From: Thiobacillus denitrificans | GTDB lineage: Bacteria > Pseudomonadota > Gammaproteobacteria > Burkholderiales > Thiobacillaceae | Assembly (NCBI GenBank): GCA_002343685.1 | Contig: DDRS01000031.1 | Span: 124,001 to 188,000, forward strand | Direction of reading: 5' to 3' | Length of the DNA stretch: 64,000 nucleotides | Shown: piece after piece, positions 41,748 through 50,757 of the stretch | Layout of the letters: each line of letters begins with the position of its first letter | Position numbering within the stretch: the stretch's first letter is position 1 | Position numbers and translations under genes: made by a program | The notes under the pieces: model-generated | The model's database searches: none | Told to the model about the DNA's origin: nothing | What the model saw: the letters and a program-made list of their open reading frames with translations, nothing else

Positions 41748-42713
41748 TTATTCGTCGGCGCTGACGCCGAGCTCGATGTAATACATCGGCATGACCTCGG
41801 CCTCCGATTTCTTGCGCGGTTGACTGCGTATCAGCGCCGCCTCGACGCGTGCGGCCTGCAGCGCCGTGCGGTCGAGCACGATGGGATAGAGCCGGTAGTG
41901 CTTCTCGATCAGTTCGGCCTGCTGGAATGCGCAGGACTCGAGCCGGCCGCGGGCGGCCATGTCGAGATGCGGCAGCAACAGCATCCACGGCGCCTGCCAC
42001 GCGTGGTAATCATGCACCAGCCGGGTGTGCGCCTCGTCCATGCCGGCAGTGGAGATGAACAGCTGCGGAAAGGCGTCGGCCTCGAGTACGCGGCCGCGCA
42101 GGTGATCGCCGCCCCTGAGCGTATGCAGTCCCAGCCCGGCGCCGTCGTCCGAGCGGCGGAACCATTGCACCACGCCGTTGGCGAGGTCGTTCACATGGCG
42201 CGTCAGGTACACGCCGGCGGGCTCGTCGAGCCCGGCCACCGCCGCGCTCTCGAAATGTTCCTGTGCCGCCATGCCGGCGCGCCAGTCGAGCGGGGGCTTG
42301 GTGTCGGTCTCGATGTCGGTGCGCACGCTGTGCAGCAGCGCGAGTGGCCGGTCGTGCCGGTCGAGCAGCCAGAGTTCGAACTGGTCGCGAAAGGCGAAGG
42401 GCACCTCGCGATGCACCTTGAGCAGGTGCTCGTAGACCACGGCGCCCATGTCTTCCAGCCGCCTGAAATCGTCCGAGGGGAAAAGCGGGCCGCGTTTCAG
42501 GCCTTTTTCCGCCGACCAGTGACCGTAGCGGATGTCGGAAATCTGTGCGCGCCGCCCTGCGCGCCCCAAGCCGTCGAGCAGGGCGTCGTTGGCCACATAG
42601 ATGTCCCACTCGACGCCGTCGGTCGTCACCGCCTCGGCCGACTGGTATCGGATCGTGTGCACCACCCCACGAAACGGGTTGAGCAGGCGCTGGGCGTAGC
42701 ATTCGATCTGCAT
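41748..42713 (-). CDS. Conserved hypothetical protein, 321 residues
   Basis: A soluble protein starting MQIECYAQRLLNPFRGVVHTIRY, with no membrane segment and no motif I can name. It is rich in aromatic and charged residues (DIRYGHWSAEKGLKRGPLFP, LPHLDMAARGRLESCAFQQAELIEKHYRLYP). The codon usage and long uninterrupted frame support a real gene. It is convergent with the hypothetical exported gene and lies downstream of the DUF502 gene. Confidence 0.7.
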   Translation of the reverse strand: MQIECYAQRLLNPFRGVVHTIRYQSAEAVTTDGVEWDIYVANDALLDGLGRAGRRAQISDIRYGHWSAEKGLKRGPLFPSDDFRRLEDMGAVVYEHLLKVHREVPFAFRDQFELWLLDRHDRPLALLHSVRTDIETDTKPPLDWRAGMAAQEHFESAAVAGLDEPAGVYLTRHVNDLANGVVQWFRRSDDGAGLGLHTLRGGDHLRGRVLEADAFPQLFISTAGMDEAHTRLVHDYHAWQAPWMLLLPHLDMAARGRLESCAFQQAELIEKHYRLYPIVLDRTALQAARVEAALIRSQPRKKSEAEVMPMYYIELGVSADE

Positions 42714-42791
42714 GGGCGGGACTCTCCTCGGTTATTGCGATCAATCAAGGCGATGGCGGGCGTGTCGTCGACGTGTCGTGGGTTGCCGTGC

Positions 42792-43364
42792 TCATCCAGG
42801 CGAACAGCGAGGCGCGCATGGCCTCCCCACCGGCATGTCGATCTGCTGCACCCAGGTACGCGGTACAAAAACGGTATACCCGCCGATCATGTAGCCCATC
42901 GGCAGATAGACCGCCACGCGGTCGCCCTGCAGGAAGCCGGCGGGCAGTGTGTCGACGCTCTGGCGCGTGACCAGACCCACGACTTCCAGCGCCTGTCCCG
43001 GAATCTTCAGGACGACGACCATTTGCTGCGCAGCCGTATCGCGGCGGGGCGAAAAATAATCGGCAAAATCCTTGAGCGACGAATAAATGCTCTTCACGAC
43101 AGGGAGATTGGTGAAAGGCAGTTCCACCAGCGACAGCAGCTTGCCCACGCCGGGTTGCGACACGAGTATGCCGAGCAGGAAGATGCAGACTACACCCAGC
43201 ATCAGCCCCATCCCCGGTACGTAGTATTCACCGATCAGGGGACGCGTCAGCTGCATGGCCAGCGTTTCGCTCCAGTGCAGAAAGACGTACAGCAGATAGA
43301 CTGTCAGGCCGAGCGGCAGCGCAGTGAGCAGTCCGCGGAAAAAATACTGGGAGATGCGTTTCAT
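42792..43364 (-). pseudogene. DUF502 membrane protein with probable C-terminal frameshift
   Basis: A DUF502 protein with two membrane segments (LLTALPLGLTVYLLYVF near 12-28 and LMLGVVCIFLLGILVS near 54-69) and the family blocks PVVKSIYSSLKDFADYF and YMIGGYTVFVPRTWVQQIDM. The annotated frame then ends in an atypical RPCAPRCSPG tail. At 42825-42830 (minus strand GTGGGGAGG) one extra G would restore GEAMRASLFAWM, the expected family C-terminus. That frame runs on to a stop at 42745, giving about 206 residues. Either a real truncating mutation or a homopolymer sequencing error is possible; most of the domain is unaffected, so the product may still work. Confidence 0.7.
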
Positions 43365-43584
43365 CGGTTTCGGGGCCGGGCGGCGGCAGCCATCATTTCA
43401 TCCTGTCCCGTTAGCATAGCAGCGACGGGCGTACCAGCCGTGGGAGGGGATCGGCCGGCAAATGCGTGTTAATACGACCGGCCGGTCGCCCCACCCAAAA
43501 TATTTGTGCGACGAGGCTTCAGTCCCGGGTGGCGTTGCCGATTATTCACGTGATGCGTCCAAGTCTGTTGTGGGGGAATGTAGC

Positions 43585-44934
43585 GTGCTGAATCGTCTTG
43601 TCGGAATGTGGTCGGGTAATCGGGAAAATACAGTTGCGCCGCCACCGCCGCGCGTCGAGGCCGTCGAGCCCGAGCCGGCAGCCAAGCCGGCCGGCAAAGC
43701 GCCGTCGGTCATGCGTCGCGAGGCCATGCTGGGGCGCGACCAGCGTGTCGCGGGCTATACTTTCATGTTGCGCCGCACGGCCGACGAACACCCGGACCCG
43801 AACCTGCCCGATGTGCAGCGCCTCTACGACGAAACCCTGCTGGGCAACCTGCAGCGCATGGATATCGCGCGCCTGCTGGGACAGCGCCTGGCATTCGTGC
43901 CGATTTCGCCGGCGACCCTGGATCACCCGCTCATCGAAGAATGGCCCGCTACCGGTACGGTCTGGCTCCTGAACGTCGACGCCCTGACCACGGTGGACGC
44001 GTCTTTGCCGGCCCGGCTGGCCGAACTGAAGACGCGCGGGTTCAGTTTTGCGGTTCAGGCGGACGCGGCCATCCGTCCCGAACGCCATGCGCTTCTGCCG
44101 CATATGGATTATGTGGTGATGGATGTCAGCAGCGAGGACATTCCCGCCATCACTGCGCAAATCGCCGCCGTGTCCAAGCTGGCCGCGGGCAAGCGGCTGG
44201 TCGCGACCGGCGTGCAGACGCTGGAAGCCTTCCACATGTGCCACAAGCTGCAGTTCGCGCTGTTCATGGGGCCGTTCATCACCCGCCGCGAAAACCTCGG
44301 CAACCCGGTCATGGGACCGTCGCGTGCCAAGGTGCTGGACCTGATGAACCGGGTGCGTACCGGTGCCGAGCAGCCGGAACTGGCCGCCCAGTTCCGCCAC
44401 GACCCGGCGTTGTCGGTACGCCTGCTGCGTTACGTCAACTCGCCCGGCATGGGCCTGATGAACAAGATTGGCGGCATCGAACAGGCATTGATGGTGATGG
44501 GGCAGGACAAGCTCTATCGCTGGCTGACGCTGATCCTGTTTACTGGCGGCCAGACCCAGGAACTCGACCAGGCCGTGCTGGAAAATGCCCTGGTGCGCGG
44601 CCGAGTGGCCGAACAGCTGGCCGGTCGTGCCCTGTTTGCCAAGGCGCGCGACGAAATTTTTGTCGCCGGACTGTTTTCCTTGCTGGACGTCGTGATGCAC
44701 ATGCCGATGGAGCAGGTATTGAAGCAGATCAGCCTGCCGGCCGAGATCACCGAGGCCATCGTCTCGCGGCGCGGCCCGTATGCCCCCTATCTGGCGCTGG
44801 CCATTGCCTGCGAACAGGACGACCAGAGCAGCATCGAAGCCCTGGCCAAGCAGATCGGGCGCGACGTGGCCGACATCAACGGCGTGCACATGGATGCGCT
44901 GTTGTGGGCGCAGCAGCTGTCCGGCGACGTATGA
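43585..44934 (+). CDS. Degenerate EAL plus HDOD signalling protein (YuxH-like)
   Basis: A 449-residue cytoplasmic protein. After a proline-rich linker (residues 17-40), residues 50-230 resemble a catalytically dead EAL domain: it opens with REAMLGRDQRVAGYTFMLRR where active enzymes have the EAL motif, and the metal-binding acids are not recognisable. Residues 240-440 form an HDOD domain (LSVRLLRYVNSPGMGL, GGIEQALMVMGQDKLYRWL, FVAGLFSLLDVVMHMPMEQVL). GTG 43585 is chosen for the GGGGGA at 7 bases; the longer frame upstream has no signal. It probably signals through protein contacts rather than c-di-GMP hydrolysis. Confidence 0.85.
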   Translation: MLNRLVGMWSGNRENTVAPPPPRVEAVEPEPAAKPAGKAPSVMRREAMLGRDQRVAGYTFMLRRTADEHPDPNLPDVQRLYDETLLGNLQRMDIARLLGQRLAFVPISPATLDHPLIEEWPATGTVWLLNVDALTTVDASLPARLAELKTRGFSFAVQADAAIRPERHALLPHMDYVVMDVSSEDIPAITAQIAAVSKLAAGKRLVATGVQTLEAFHMCHKLQFALFMGPFITRRENLGNPVMGPSRAKVLDLMNRVRTGAEQPELAAQFRHDPALSVRLLRYVNSPGMGLMNKIGGIEQALMVMGQDKLYRWLTLILFTGGQTQELDQAVLENALVRGRVAEQLAGRALFAKARDEIFVAGLFSLLDVVMHMPMEQVLKQISLPAEITEAIVSRRGPYAPYLALAIACEQDDQSSIEALAKQIGRDVADINGVHMDALLWAQQLSGDV

Positions 44935-44940
44935 CCTGAC

Positions 44941-45213
44941 ATGCCGACCGCTCCGGACGCCGCGTGGTGTGTCTACATGCTGCGCTGCGCCGACGGCACG
45001 CTCTACACCGGCATCACCACCGACATCGCCCGCCGCGTCGCCGAGCACAACGGCAAGGGCGGGCCGGGTGCCCGCTATACCCGTAGCCGGCGACCGGTGC
45101 AACTGGTCTACGTCGAGGCCGCAGCCGATCGCGCCGAGGCGGCGCGGCGCGAAGCGGCGATCAAGCGACTGGACCGCGTGCGCAAGCTGGCGTTGTGTGC
45201 ATCCGGCCGATAA
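44941..45213 (+). CDS. GIY-YIG nuclease-fold protein (YhbQ-like)
   Basis: A 90-residue stand-alone GIY-YIG domain: VYMLRCADGTLYTGITTDIARRVAEHN near residues 11-37, with the catalytic Tyr residues, the Arg and His of that block, and a conserved Glu near the middle. Members of this family (YhbQ/UPF0213) may cleave damaged or branched DNA. It starts 6 bases after the EAL-HDOD gene. Confidence 0.92.
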   Translation: MPTAPDAAWCVYMLRCADGTLYTGITTDIARRVAEHNGKGGPGARYTRSRRPVQLVYVEAAADRAEAARREAAIKRLDRVRKLALCASGR

Positions 45214-45225
45214 CGCTCCACCCAC

Positions 45226-46143
45226 TCAGCCTTTCAGGCGCCGCTGCAACTCCGGCATGGCCCCTTCGACGGCACGCCGCCCGGCATCGATCGCTACATC
45301 GCCCCGGTGAAACTCCATCAAGCCCAGGTCCGCGAGCAGCGGCGTCACCATCACGTCTGCCGGCTCGCCAGCCAACCGGCTGCGCGTGATCAGCACCTGC
45401 ATGATGTTGATGCTGCTTGCCAGCACGTCGAGCATGGCCGGCGGTTTGGGCCCGCTGTCGTGGTTGAGGCCGAGTTGCGACATGCCATCCTGGATGCGTG
45501 CCATCACGCTGTCGGTCAGCGTTTCAGGTTCTGCCGCGGTGCGCTGACGCGGTCTGCTCTTGGCCGGCTTGGGTTTGAGGTGACGGCCGAGCAGATCGGC
45601 GTTCAGATCGACTGCGATCACGAGGTCGGCGCCCATCGCCCGGCATAGCGACACGGGAACCGGGTTGACCAGGCCGCCATCGACCAGCCAGTTGCCGTCG
45701 TGCAGCGCAGGCGTGAACAGCCCGGGCAGCGCGATCGAGGCGCGCACCGCGTCCGTCACCGGGCCCTCGCGCAGCCATATTTCGCGGCCGCGTTGCAGGT
45801 CGGTGGCGACGGCGCCGAACGGGCGGGCCAGTTCGCGAATGTCGCGATCGACGAAATGGTTGCGGAAGAACTCGATCAACCGGTCGCCCTTGATCAGTCC
45901 GCTGCCGAGTGAAAAATCCAGGAAGCCCACCACGGTCTGCAGGCGCAGGCTGCGTACCCAGGCCTCCAGGCGGTCGAGTTCGCCGCCGACATAGGCGGCG
46001 CCCACCAGCGCGCCGATCGAGGTGCCGCAGACCAGATCGGGTTCGATGCCGGCTTCCGCCAGTGCGCGGATGACGCCGATATGTGCCCAGCCGCGCGCCG
46101 AGCCGCCGCCAAGCGCCAGACCGATGAGGGGAGGTTTGCTCAC
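45226..46143 (-). CDS. Patatin-like phospholipase, RssA type
   Basis: A 305-residue serine acyl hydrolase. The oxyanion loop GGGSARG lies near 12-18, the nucleophile motif is GTSIG with Ser42 (40-44), and the dyad Asp155 is in LVDGGLVNP. It resembles E. coli RssA/YchK. The C-terminal extension with KPKPAKSRPRQR is basic. It lies 7 bases downstream of nrdJ on the same strand. Confidence 0.92.
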   Translation of the reverse strand: MSKPPLIGLALGGGSARGWAHIGVIRALAEAGIEPDLVCGTSIGALVGAAYVGGELDRLEAWVRSLRLQTVVGFLDFSLGSGLIKGDRLIEFFRNHFVDRDIRELARPFGAVATDLQRGREIWLREGPVTDAVRASIALPGLFTPALHDGNWLVDGGLVNPVPVSLCRAMGADLVIAVDLNADLLGRHLKPKPAKSRPRQRTAAEPETLTDSVMARIQDGMSQLGLNHDSGPKPPAMLDVLASSINIMQVLITRSRLAGEPADVMVTPLLADLGLMEFHRGDVAIDAGRRAVEGAMPELQRRLKG

Positions 46144-46150
46144 GATGGGG

Positions 46151-47884
46151 TCAATCCGCCTCGCGTTCGATGCCGCAGCATTGGACCCGTTCGCCGGCCG
46201 GCTCGCTCAGGATGGCGCCGGTGACCGGGTTGGGACGGAATACGGTGCAGCCCTTGAGGCCCAGCGCATGTGCCTGCCGGTAGAGATCCTCGAAACGCTC
46301 GAACGGGATGTCGGCGGCGACATTGATGGTTTTCGAAATGGCATTGTCGACGAAGGGCTGGAGCGCCGCCTGCATGTGCAGATGAGCGAGCGGGTCGATC
46401 TGCTGCGCCTCGATCAGCGTAGGTGGCAGGCCTGTATGGCCTTGCTGTTGCCACATATGGGCGGCGTGGTCGATCACGCGATGGGTGTGATACTCGCCGT
46501 CCGCTTCGAGCACGCGGCGCTCTGCTTCGGCGGAGAAAATCGGTTCGATGCCGCTGGAAAGATTGTTGGCGAGCAGGCTGATGGTACCGGCCGGTGCGAT
46601 GGCCAATACATGGCTGTTGCGGATGCCATGTACGGCGATGGCGTCGCGTATGCCGGCCGGCAGTCGGGTGGCGAAACCGCTCGCCAGGAAGGCGTCGCGC
46701 TCGAAAGCAGGAAACGCGCCTTTCTCGTGTGCGAGTTCGACCGACGCCTGATAAGCATGGTCGCGTACTGCCTGCATCGCCTGCGCGGCCAGGCGTTGCG
46801 CAGCTTCGCTGTCGTAGCGCAGGCCCAGTAGCACCAGTGCGTCAGCCAGTCCGGTGATGCCGAGGCCGATGCGACGTTTCAGGTGCGCTTCCTGGGCCTG
46901 CGCCGGCAGTGGGTAGCGCGAGACGTCGATGACATTGTCGAGAAAACGTACCGCGTGCGCTGCCGCGTCGGCCAGTGCGGCGAGATCGAGGTGCGCGTCG
47001 GCGGTAAAAGGCGATGTCACGAAGGCGGTCAGATTGAGCGAGCCGAGGTCGCAGGCGCCATAGGGCGGCAGCGGGATCTCGCCGCAGGGATTGGTGGCGG
47101 TCAAGGTCTCGCGGCCCGCCAACGTGTTGTCGCGGTTGATGGTGTCGGCGAACAACACGCCAGGCTCGGCGGTGTCGTAGGCGGCGCGCAGGATGCGCTG
47201 CCACAGCGCGCGCGCTTTCACCGTACGTGCGTCGGCCAGACCGGGAAACGTCAGCGGCCAGTCGCGGTCCCCATCCACCGCCGCCATGAAGGCGTCGCTC
47301 ACCAGTACCGACAGATTGAAATGCCGCAGCACGGCGGGATCGCGCTTGGCGTCTACGAATTTCTCGATATCGGGATGGTCGCAGCGCAGCGTCGCCATCA
47401 TGGCGCCGCGCCGCGCGCCGGTCGACAGCAAGGTCGCACACATCGCGTCCCAGATATGCATGAACGATACCGGGCCGGACGCGATGCTGCCGGTGGCCTG
47501 CGCCACCATGCCGGCCGGACGCAGGGTGGAAAAATCATAGCCCACGCCGCCGCCGTGCTGCATCGTGAGCGCGCCTTCCTTCAGCGCCTCGAAAATGTGC
47601 TCGAGGTCGTCGGCGATCTCGCCCATGACGAAGCAGTTGAACAGCGTCACCCGGCGGCCGGTGCCTGCACCGGCAAGAATGCGGCCCCCGGGCAGGAAGC
47701 GGAAATCGTCCAGCAGCGTGGCGAAACGTTCGGTCCATTGTTCACGCCGGTCCGTTTCGGCCTGCGCGATCGCCTGCGCCACGCGCCGCCAGCTGGCGCG
47801 GATATCGGGTTCGCCCGCGGCGCGGTAGCGGGTTTCCCAGATATGGCGGGAGATGTCCATGCTGAATGGGTCGTTCGTCTTCAT
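46151..47884 (-). CDS. nrdJ: Adenosylcobalamin-dependent (class II) ribonucleotide reductase
   Basis: Makes deoxyribonucleotides with an adenosylcobalamin radical, independent of oxygen. The 577 residues cover the catalytic barrel: a redox Cys in LFNCFVMG near 84, GGGVGYDFSTLRP near 111, the NPCGEIPLPPYGACDLGSLNL loop near 283-303 with the thiyl-radical Cys, and AIAPAGTISLLA near 435. The C-terminus ends in CCGIEREAD with two adjacent cysteines, shorter than the CxxC arm of many NrdJ proteins. There is no NrdR or class I gene nearby. It is divergent from srkA. Confidence 0.9.
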   Translation of the reverse strand: MKTNDPFSMDISRHIWETRYRAAGEPDIRASWRRVAQAIAQAETDRREQWTERFATLLDDFRFLPGGRILAGAGTGRRVTLFNCFVMGEIADDLEHIFEALKEGALTMQHGGGVGYDFSTLRPAGMVAQATGSIASGPVSFMHIWDAMCATLLSTGARRGAMMATLRCDHPDIEKFVDAKRDPAVLRHFNLSVLVSDAFMAAVDGDRDWPLTFPGLADARTVKARALWQRILRAAYDTAEPGVLFADTINRDNTLAGRETLTATNPCGEIPLPPYGACDLGSLNLTAFVTSPFTADAHLDLAALADAAAHAVRFLDNVIDVSRYPLPAQAQEAHLKRRIGLGITGLADALVLLGLRYDSEAAQRLAAQAMQAVRDHAYQASVELAHEKGAFPAFERDAFLASGFATRLPAGIRDAIAVHGIRNSHVLAIAPAGTISLLANNLSSGIEPIFSAEAERRVLEADGEYHTHRVIDHAAHMWQQQGHTGLPPTLIEAQQIDPLAHLHMQAALQPFVDNAISKTINVAADIPFERFEDLYRQAHALGLKGCTVFRPNPVTGAILSEPAGERVQCCGIEREAD

Positions 47885-47978
47885 GCGGATACGATGTCAG
47901 GCGGCGTTTGAGGCATTATCTGCCTCCTGACGTTTTCTGGGCAGCGGTCCTTTGGATAGAGCTGCTTTGTTCCTGACC

Positions 47979-48962
47979 ATGATGGATTCATCCCACCCGT
48001 ATTCCGCCCTGACGCCGGACTGTGCTCTCGATGCGCTCGACAGCACCGGCCTCAGGACCGATGGCCGTCTGCTGGCCTTGAACAGTTACGAGAACCGCGT
48101 CTACCAGATGGGCGTCGAAGACGCGCAGCCGGTCGTCGTCAAGTTCTATCGTCCCGGACGCTGGAGCGACGACGCGATCCTGGAGGAACATGCCTACACG
48201 CAAGATCTGGCCGAGCGTGAAATTCCGGTGGTGGCGCCACTACGGTTGAACGGCGCCACGCTCCACCTGCATGCCGGTTTTCGTTTTGCGGTCTATCCTA
48301 AACAGGGTGGCCGCATGCCCGAGTTCGATCGTGCCGATGCGCTTGAAAGGATGGGCCGCTTCCTCGGGCGCATCCATGCGGTTGGCGCAACGGCGGATTT
48401 TGCGCACCGACCGGTACTTGATCTGGAGACCTTCGGTTACGCGTCACGTGATTTTCTGCAGCAGGGCCGCTGGCTGCCGGCCGACCTGGTCGCCGCATGG
48501 GACAGCGTGGTCGAGCATGCGCTTGCCAGTGTCGCGCACTGCTACGCACGTGCCGGGGCGGTGCGCACCATCCGCCTGCACGGCGACTGCCACGCCGGCA
48601 ACGTGCTGTGGACCGATACGGGGCCGCATTTCGTCGACTTCGACGACAGCCGCATGGGCCCGGCAGTGCAGGACCTGTGGATGCTGTTGTCAGGCGAACG
48701 CGAGGAGCAACAGGCGCAGATGAACGCGATCCTGACGGGCTACGAGGACTTCATGGAGTTCGATCCGCGCGAACTCCATCTGGTCGAAGCGCTCAGAACC
48801 TTGCGGCTGATCCACTATGCAGCCTGGCTGGCCCGGCGCTGGGACGACCCGGCTTTCCCTGCTGCGTTTCCGTGGTTCAATACGCAACAGTATTGGCAGG
48901 CGCGCATCCTCGAATTACGCGAACAGATCGCGCTGATGGACGAGCCGCCGCTGGTGGCTTGA
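47979..48962 (+). CDS. srkA: Stress response kinase A (SrkA/RdoA/YihE)
   Basis: A 327-residue serine/threonine kinase of the aminoglycoside-phosphotransferase fold, which protects against stress-induced death in E. coli. It has NSYENRVYQMG near 35, VVVKFYRPGRWSDDAILEEH near 52-71, the catalytic LHGDCHAGNVLW near 198-209 and the metal motif FVDFDDSRMGPAVQDLWML. ATG 47979 or the adjacent ATG 47982 is preferred over TTG 47952 by comparison with family N-termini. Confidence 0.93.
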   Translation: MMDSSHPYSALTPDCALDALDSTGLRTDGRLLALNSYENRVYQMGVEDAQPVVVKFYRPGRWSDDAILEEHAYTQDLAEREIPVVAPLRLNGATLHLHAGFRFAVYPKQGGRMPEFDRADALERMGRFLGRIHAVGATADFAHRPVLDLETFGYASRDFLQQGRWLPADLVAAWDSVVEHALASVAHCYARAGAVRTIRLHGDCHAGNVLWTDTGPHFVDFDDSRMGPAVQDLWMLLSGEREEQQAQMNAILTGYEDFMEFDPRELHLVEALRTLRLIHYAAWLARRWDDPAFPAAFPWFNTQQYWQARILELREQIALMDEPPLVA

Positions 48963-48975
48963 TGAGGACAAAGGC

Positions 48976-50757
48976 ATGTGCGGCATAGCAGGTGAATTCC
49001 GATTCGACAACACGGCGCCCGATGCGGCAGCGATGGCGCGCATGCTGGCCAGGCTGGCACGACGCGGGCCGGACGCCGAAGGCCAGCACACCGACGGACC
49101 GGTGCGCCTGGGTCACCGGCGTCTGGCGATCATCGACCTGTCGCCGCGCTCGCGCCAGCCGATGGTCGACGCCGCCAGCGGCACCGCGCTGGTGTTCAAC
49201 GGCACCATCTACAACTACCCGGAACTGCGTGCCGAGCTGATCGATCTCGGCCATGTCTTCCATTCCGACGGCGATACGGAGGTCATCCTGCGCGCCTACC
49301 TGGAGTGGGGCGAGGCCTGCGTCGAGCGCCTGCACGGCATGTTCGCGTTCGCCATCTGGAACCGCGAGGAACTGTTCCTGGCGCGCGACCGCCTCGGCAT
49401 CAAGCCGCTGTACTACAGCGAGAACCTCGGGCGCTTCCGCTTCGCTTCGACGCCCCAGGCCTTGATCGCCGCAGGCGGCGTCGACACCAGCATCGACGCC
49501 GTGGCGTTGCACCATCTGTTCACGCTGCATGCGGTGGTGCCGGCGCCGCGCACCATCCTCAATGGCATCCGCAAACTCGCTCCCGGCACCACCCTGACGG
49601 TGAATGCGCGCGGCGAACTCTGCCACCGGAAATACTGGTCGCTGAAGGCGCAGCGGCCGGCCCAGCCGGCTGCCCAATCGGAATGGGGCGAAGCCGAGTG
49701 GACCGAGGCCATCCACGACAGCCTGCGCCAGGCAGTGAAGAAGCGCATCGAGATCGCCGACGTCAAGGTCGGGGTCTTGCTGTCCGGCGGACTCGATTCG
49801 AGCCTGCTGGTGGCCCTGCTCGCCGAACAGGGTGTGCCCGACCTGATGACCTTCTCGGTCGGTTTCGAAGACCAGCCGGAAGAGCGCGGCAACGAGTTCG
49901 AGTATTCCGATCCGGTGGCGGCCATGTACGGCACCCGTCACCACAAGTACCTGATTCCCAATTCGGAGGTGTTGCGTCGCCTGCCCGAAGCCGTCGATCA
50001 AATGAGCGAGCCGATGTTCGCGCAGGACGCGGTGGCCTTTTACCTCCTGTCCGAGCAGGTCAGCAAGACGGTCAAGGTGGTGCAGAGCGGGCAGGGCGCC
50101 GACGAGGTGTTCGGCGGCTATTTCTGGTACCCGCGCATGGCGGCGGAAACGGACGGGACCCCGCTGGAGCGCTTCCGCCGCCACTACTTCGACCGCGATC
50201 ACGACGAGTTCCTGGACATGGCGATGCCGCCCTATCACGGCCCGGATTACACGGCGGAAACCATCGCGGCACATCTTGCGGAACCTTTCGCCGACGACTT
50301 CATCGATCAGGTATTGCGCATGGACACGACCATGCTCATCACCGACGATCCGGTGAAGCGGGTCGACAATATGACCATGGCCTGGGGGCTGGAGGCGCGC
50401 GTGCCTTTTCTCGACCATCATCTGGTGGAACTTGCCGCAGCGATGCCCGCCGAACTGAAGCTGGCATCCGAGGGCAAGCACGTGCTGAAGAACGTCGCGC
50501 GCGGCCTGATCCCGGATGCGGTGATCGACCGCAAGAAAGGCTACTTTCCCATGCCGGCGCTCAAATTCGTGCGAGGAGATTTTTTGTACTTCATGCAGGA
50601 CATATTGAATTCCCAGGCCTGCCGCGAGCGCGGCCTGTACCAGCGCAGTTACGTGAACAGGCTGCTGGATGCGCCGGAGAAGCATCACACCCGCATCCAG
50701 GGCAGCAAGCTGTGGCACCTGGCGCTGCTCGAATACTGGCTGCAGAAACATGCGTAG
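48976..50757 (+). CDS. Glutamine-dependent amidotransferase, asparagine synthetase B type (N-acetylglutaminylglutamine amidotransferase-like)
   Basis: A 593-residue enzyme with an N-terminal Ntn glutaminase (catalytic Cys2 in MCGIAGEFRF, RRGPDAEG near 30, FNGTIYNY near 75). The C-terminal AsnB synthetase has pyrophosphate loop SGGLDSS near 271 and VVQSGQGADEVFGGY near 365. The overall length, HRKYWSL region and the ending LALLEYWLQKH resemble the amidotransferase that makes the osmolyte N-acetylglutaminylglutamine amide. Its usual ATP-grasp/GNAT partner is absent here, so asparagine synthesis remains possible. It starts 13 bases after srkA. Confidence 0.85.
   Translation: MCGIAGEFRFDNTAPDAAAMARMLARLARRGPDAEGQHTDGPVRLGHRRLAIIDLSPRSRQPMVDAASGTALVFNGTIYNYPELRAELIDLGHVFHSDGDTEVILRAYLEWGEACVERLHGMFAFAIWNREELFLARDRLGIKPLYYSENLGRFRFASTPQALIAAGGVDTSIDAVALHHLFTLHAVVPAPRTILNGIRKLAPGTTLTVNARGELCHRKYWSLKAQRPAQPAAQSEWGEAEWTEAIHDSLRQAVKKRIEIADVKVGVLLSGGLDSSLLVALLAEQGVPDLMTFSVGFEDQPEERGNEFEYSDPVAAMYGTRHHKYLIPNSEVLRRLPEAVDQMSEPMFAQDAVAFYLLSEQVSKTVKVVQSGQGADEVFGGYFWYPRMAAETDGTPLERFRRHYFDRDHDEFLDMAMPPYHGPDYTAETIAAHLAEPFADDFIDQVLRMDTTMLITDDPVKRVDNMTMAWGLEARVPFLDHHLVELAAAMPAELKLASEGKHVLKNVARGLIPDAVIDRKKGYFPMPALKFVRGDFLYFMQDILNSQACRERGLYQRSYVNRLLDAPEKHHTRIQGSKLWHLALLEYWLQKHA

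Noticed and set aside
43546..45225. 559-codon minus-strand frame opposite the EAL-HDOD and GIY-YIG genes
   Set aside because: It is antisense to two recognised genes and has no motif of its own.
48877..50751. 624-codon minus-strand open frame opposite the amidotransferase gene
   Set aside because: It covers almost exactly the complement of a clear glutamine amidotransferase and shows no recognisable motif.
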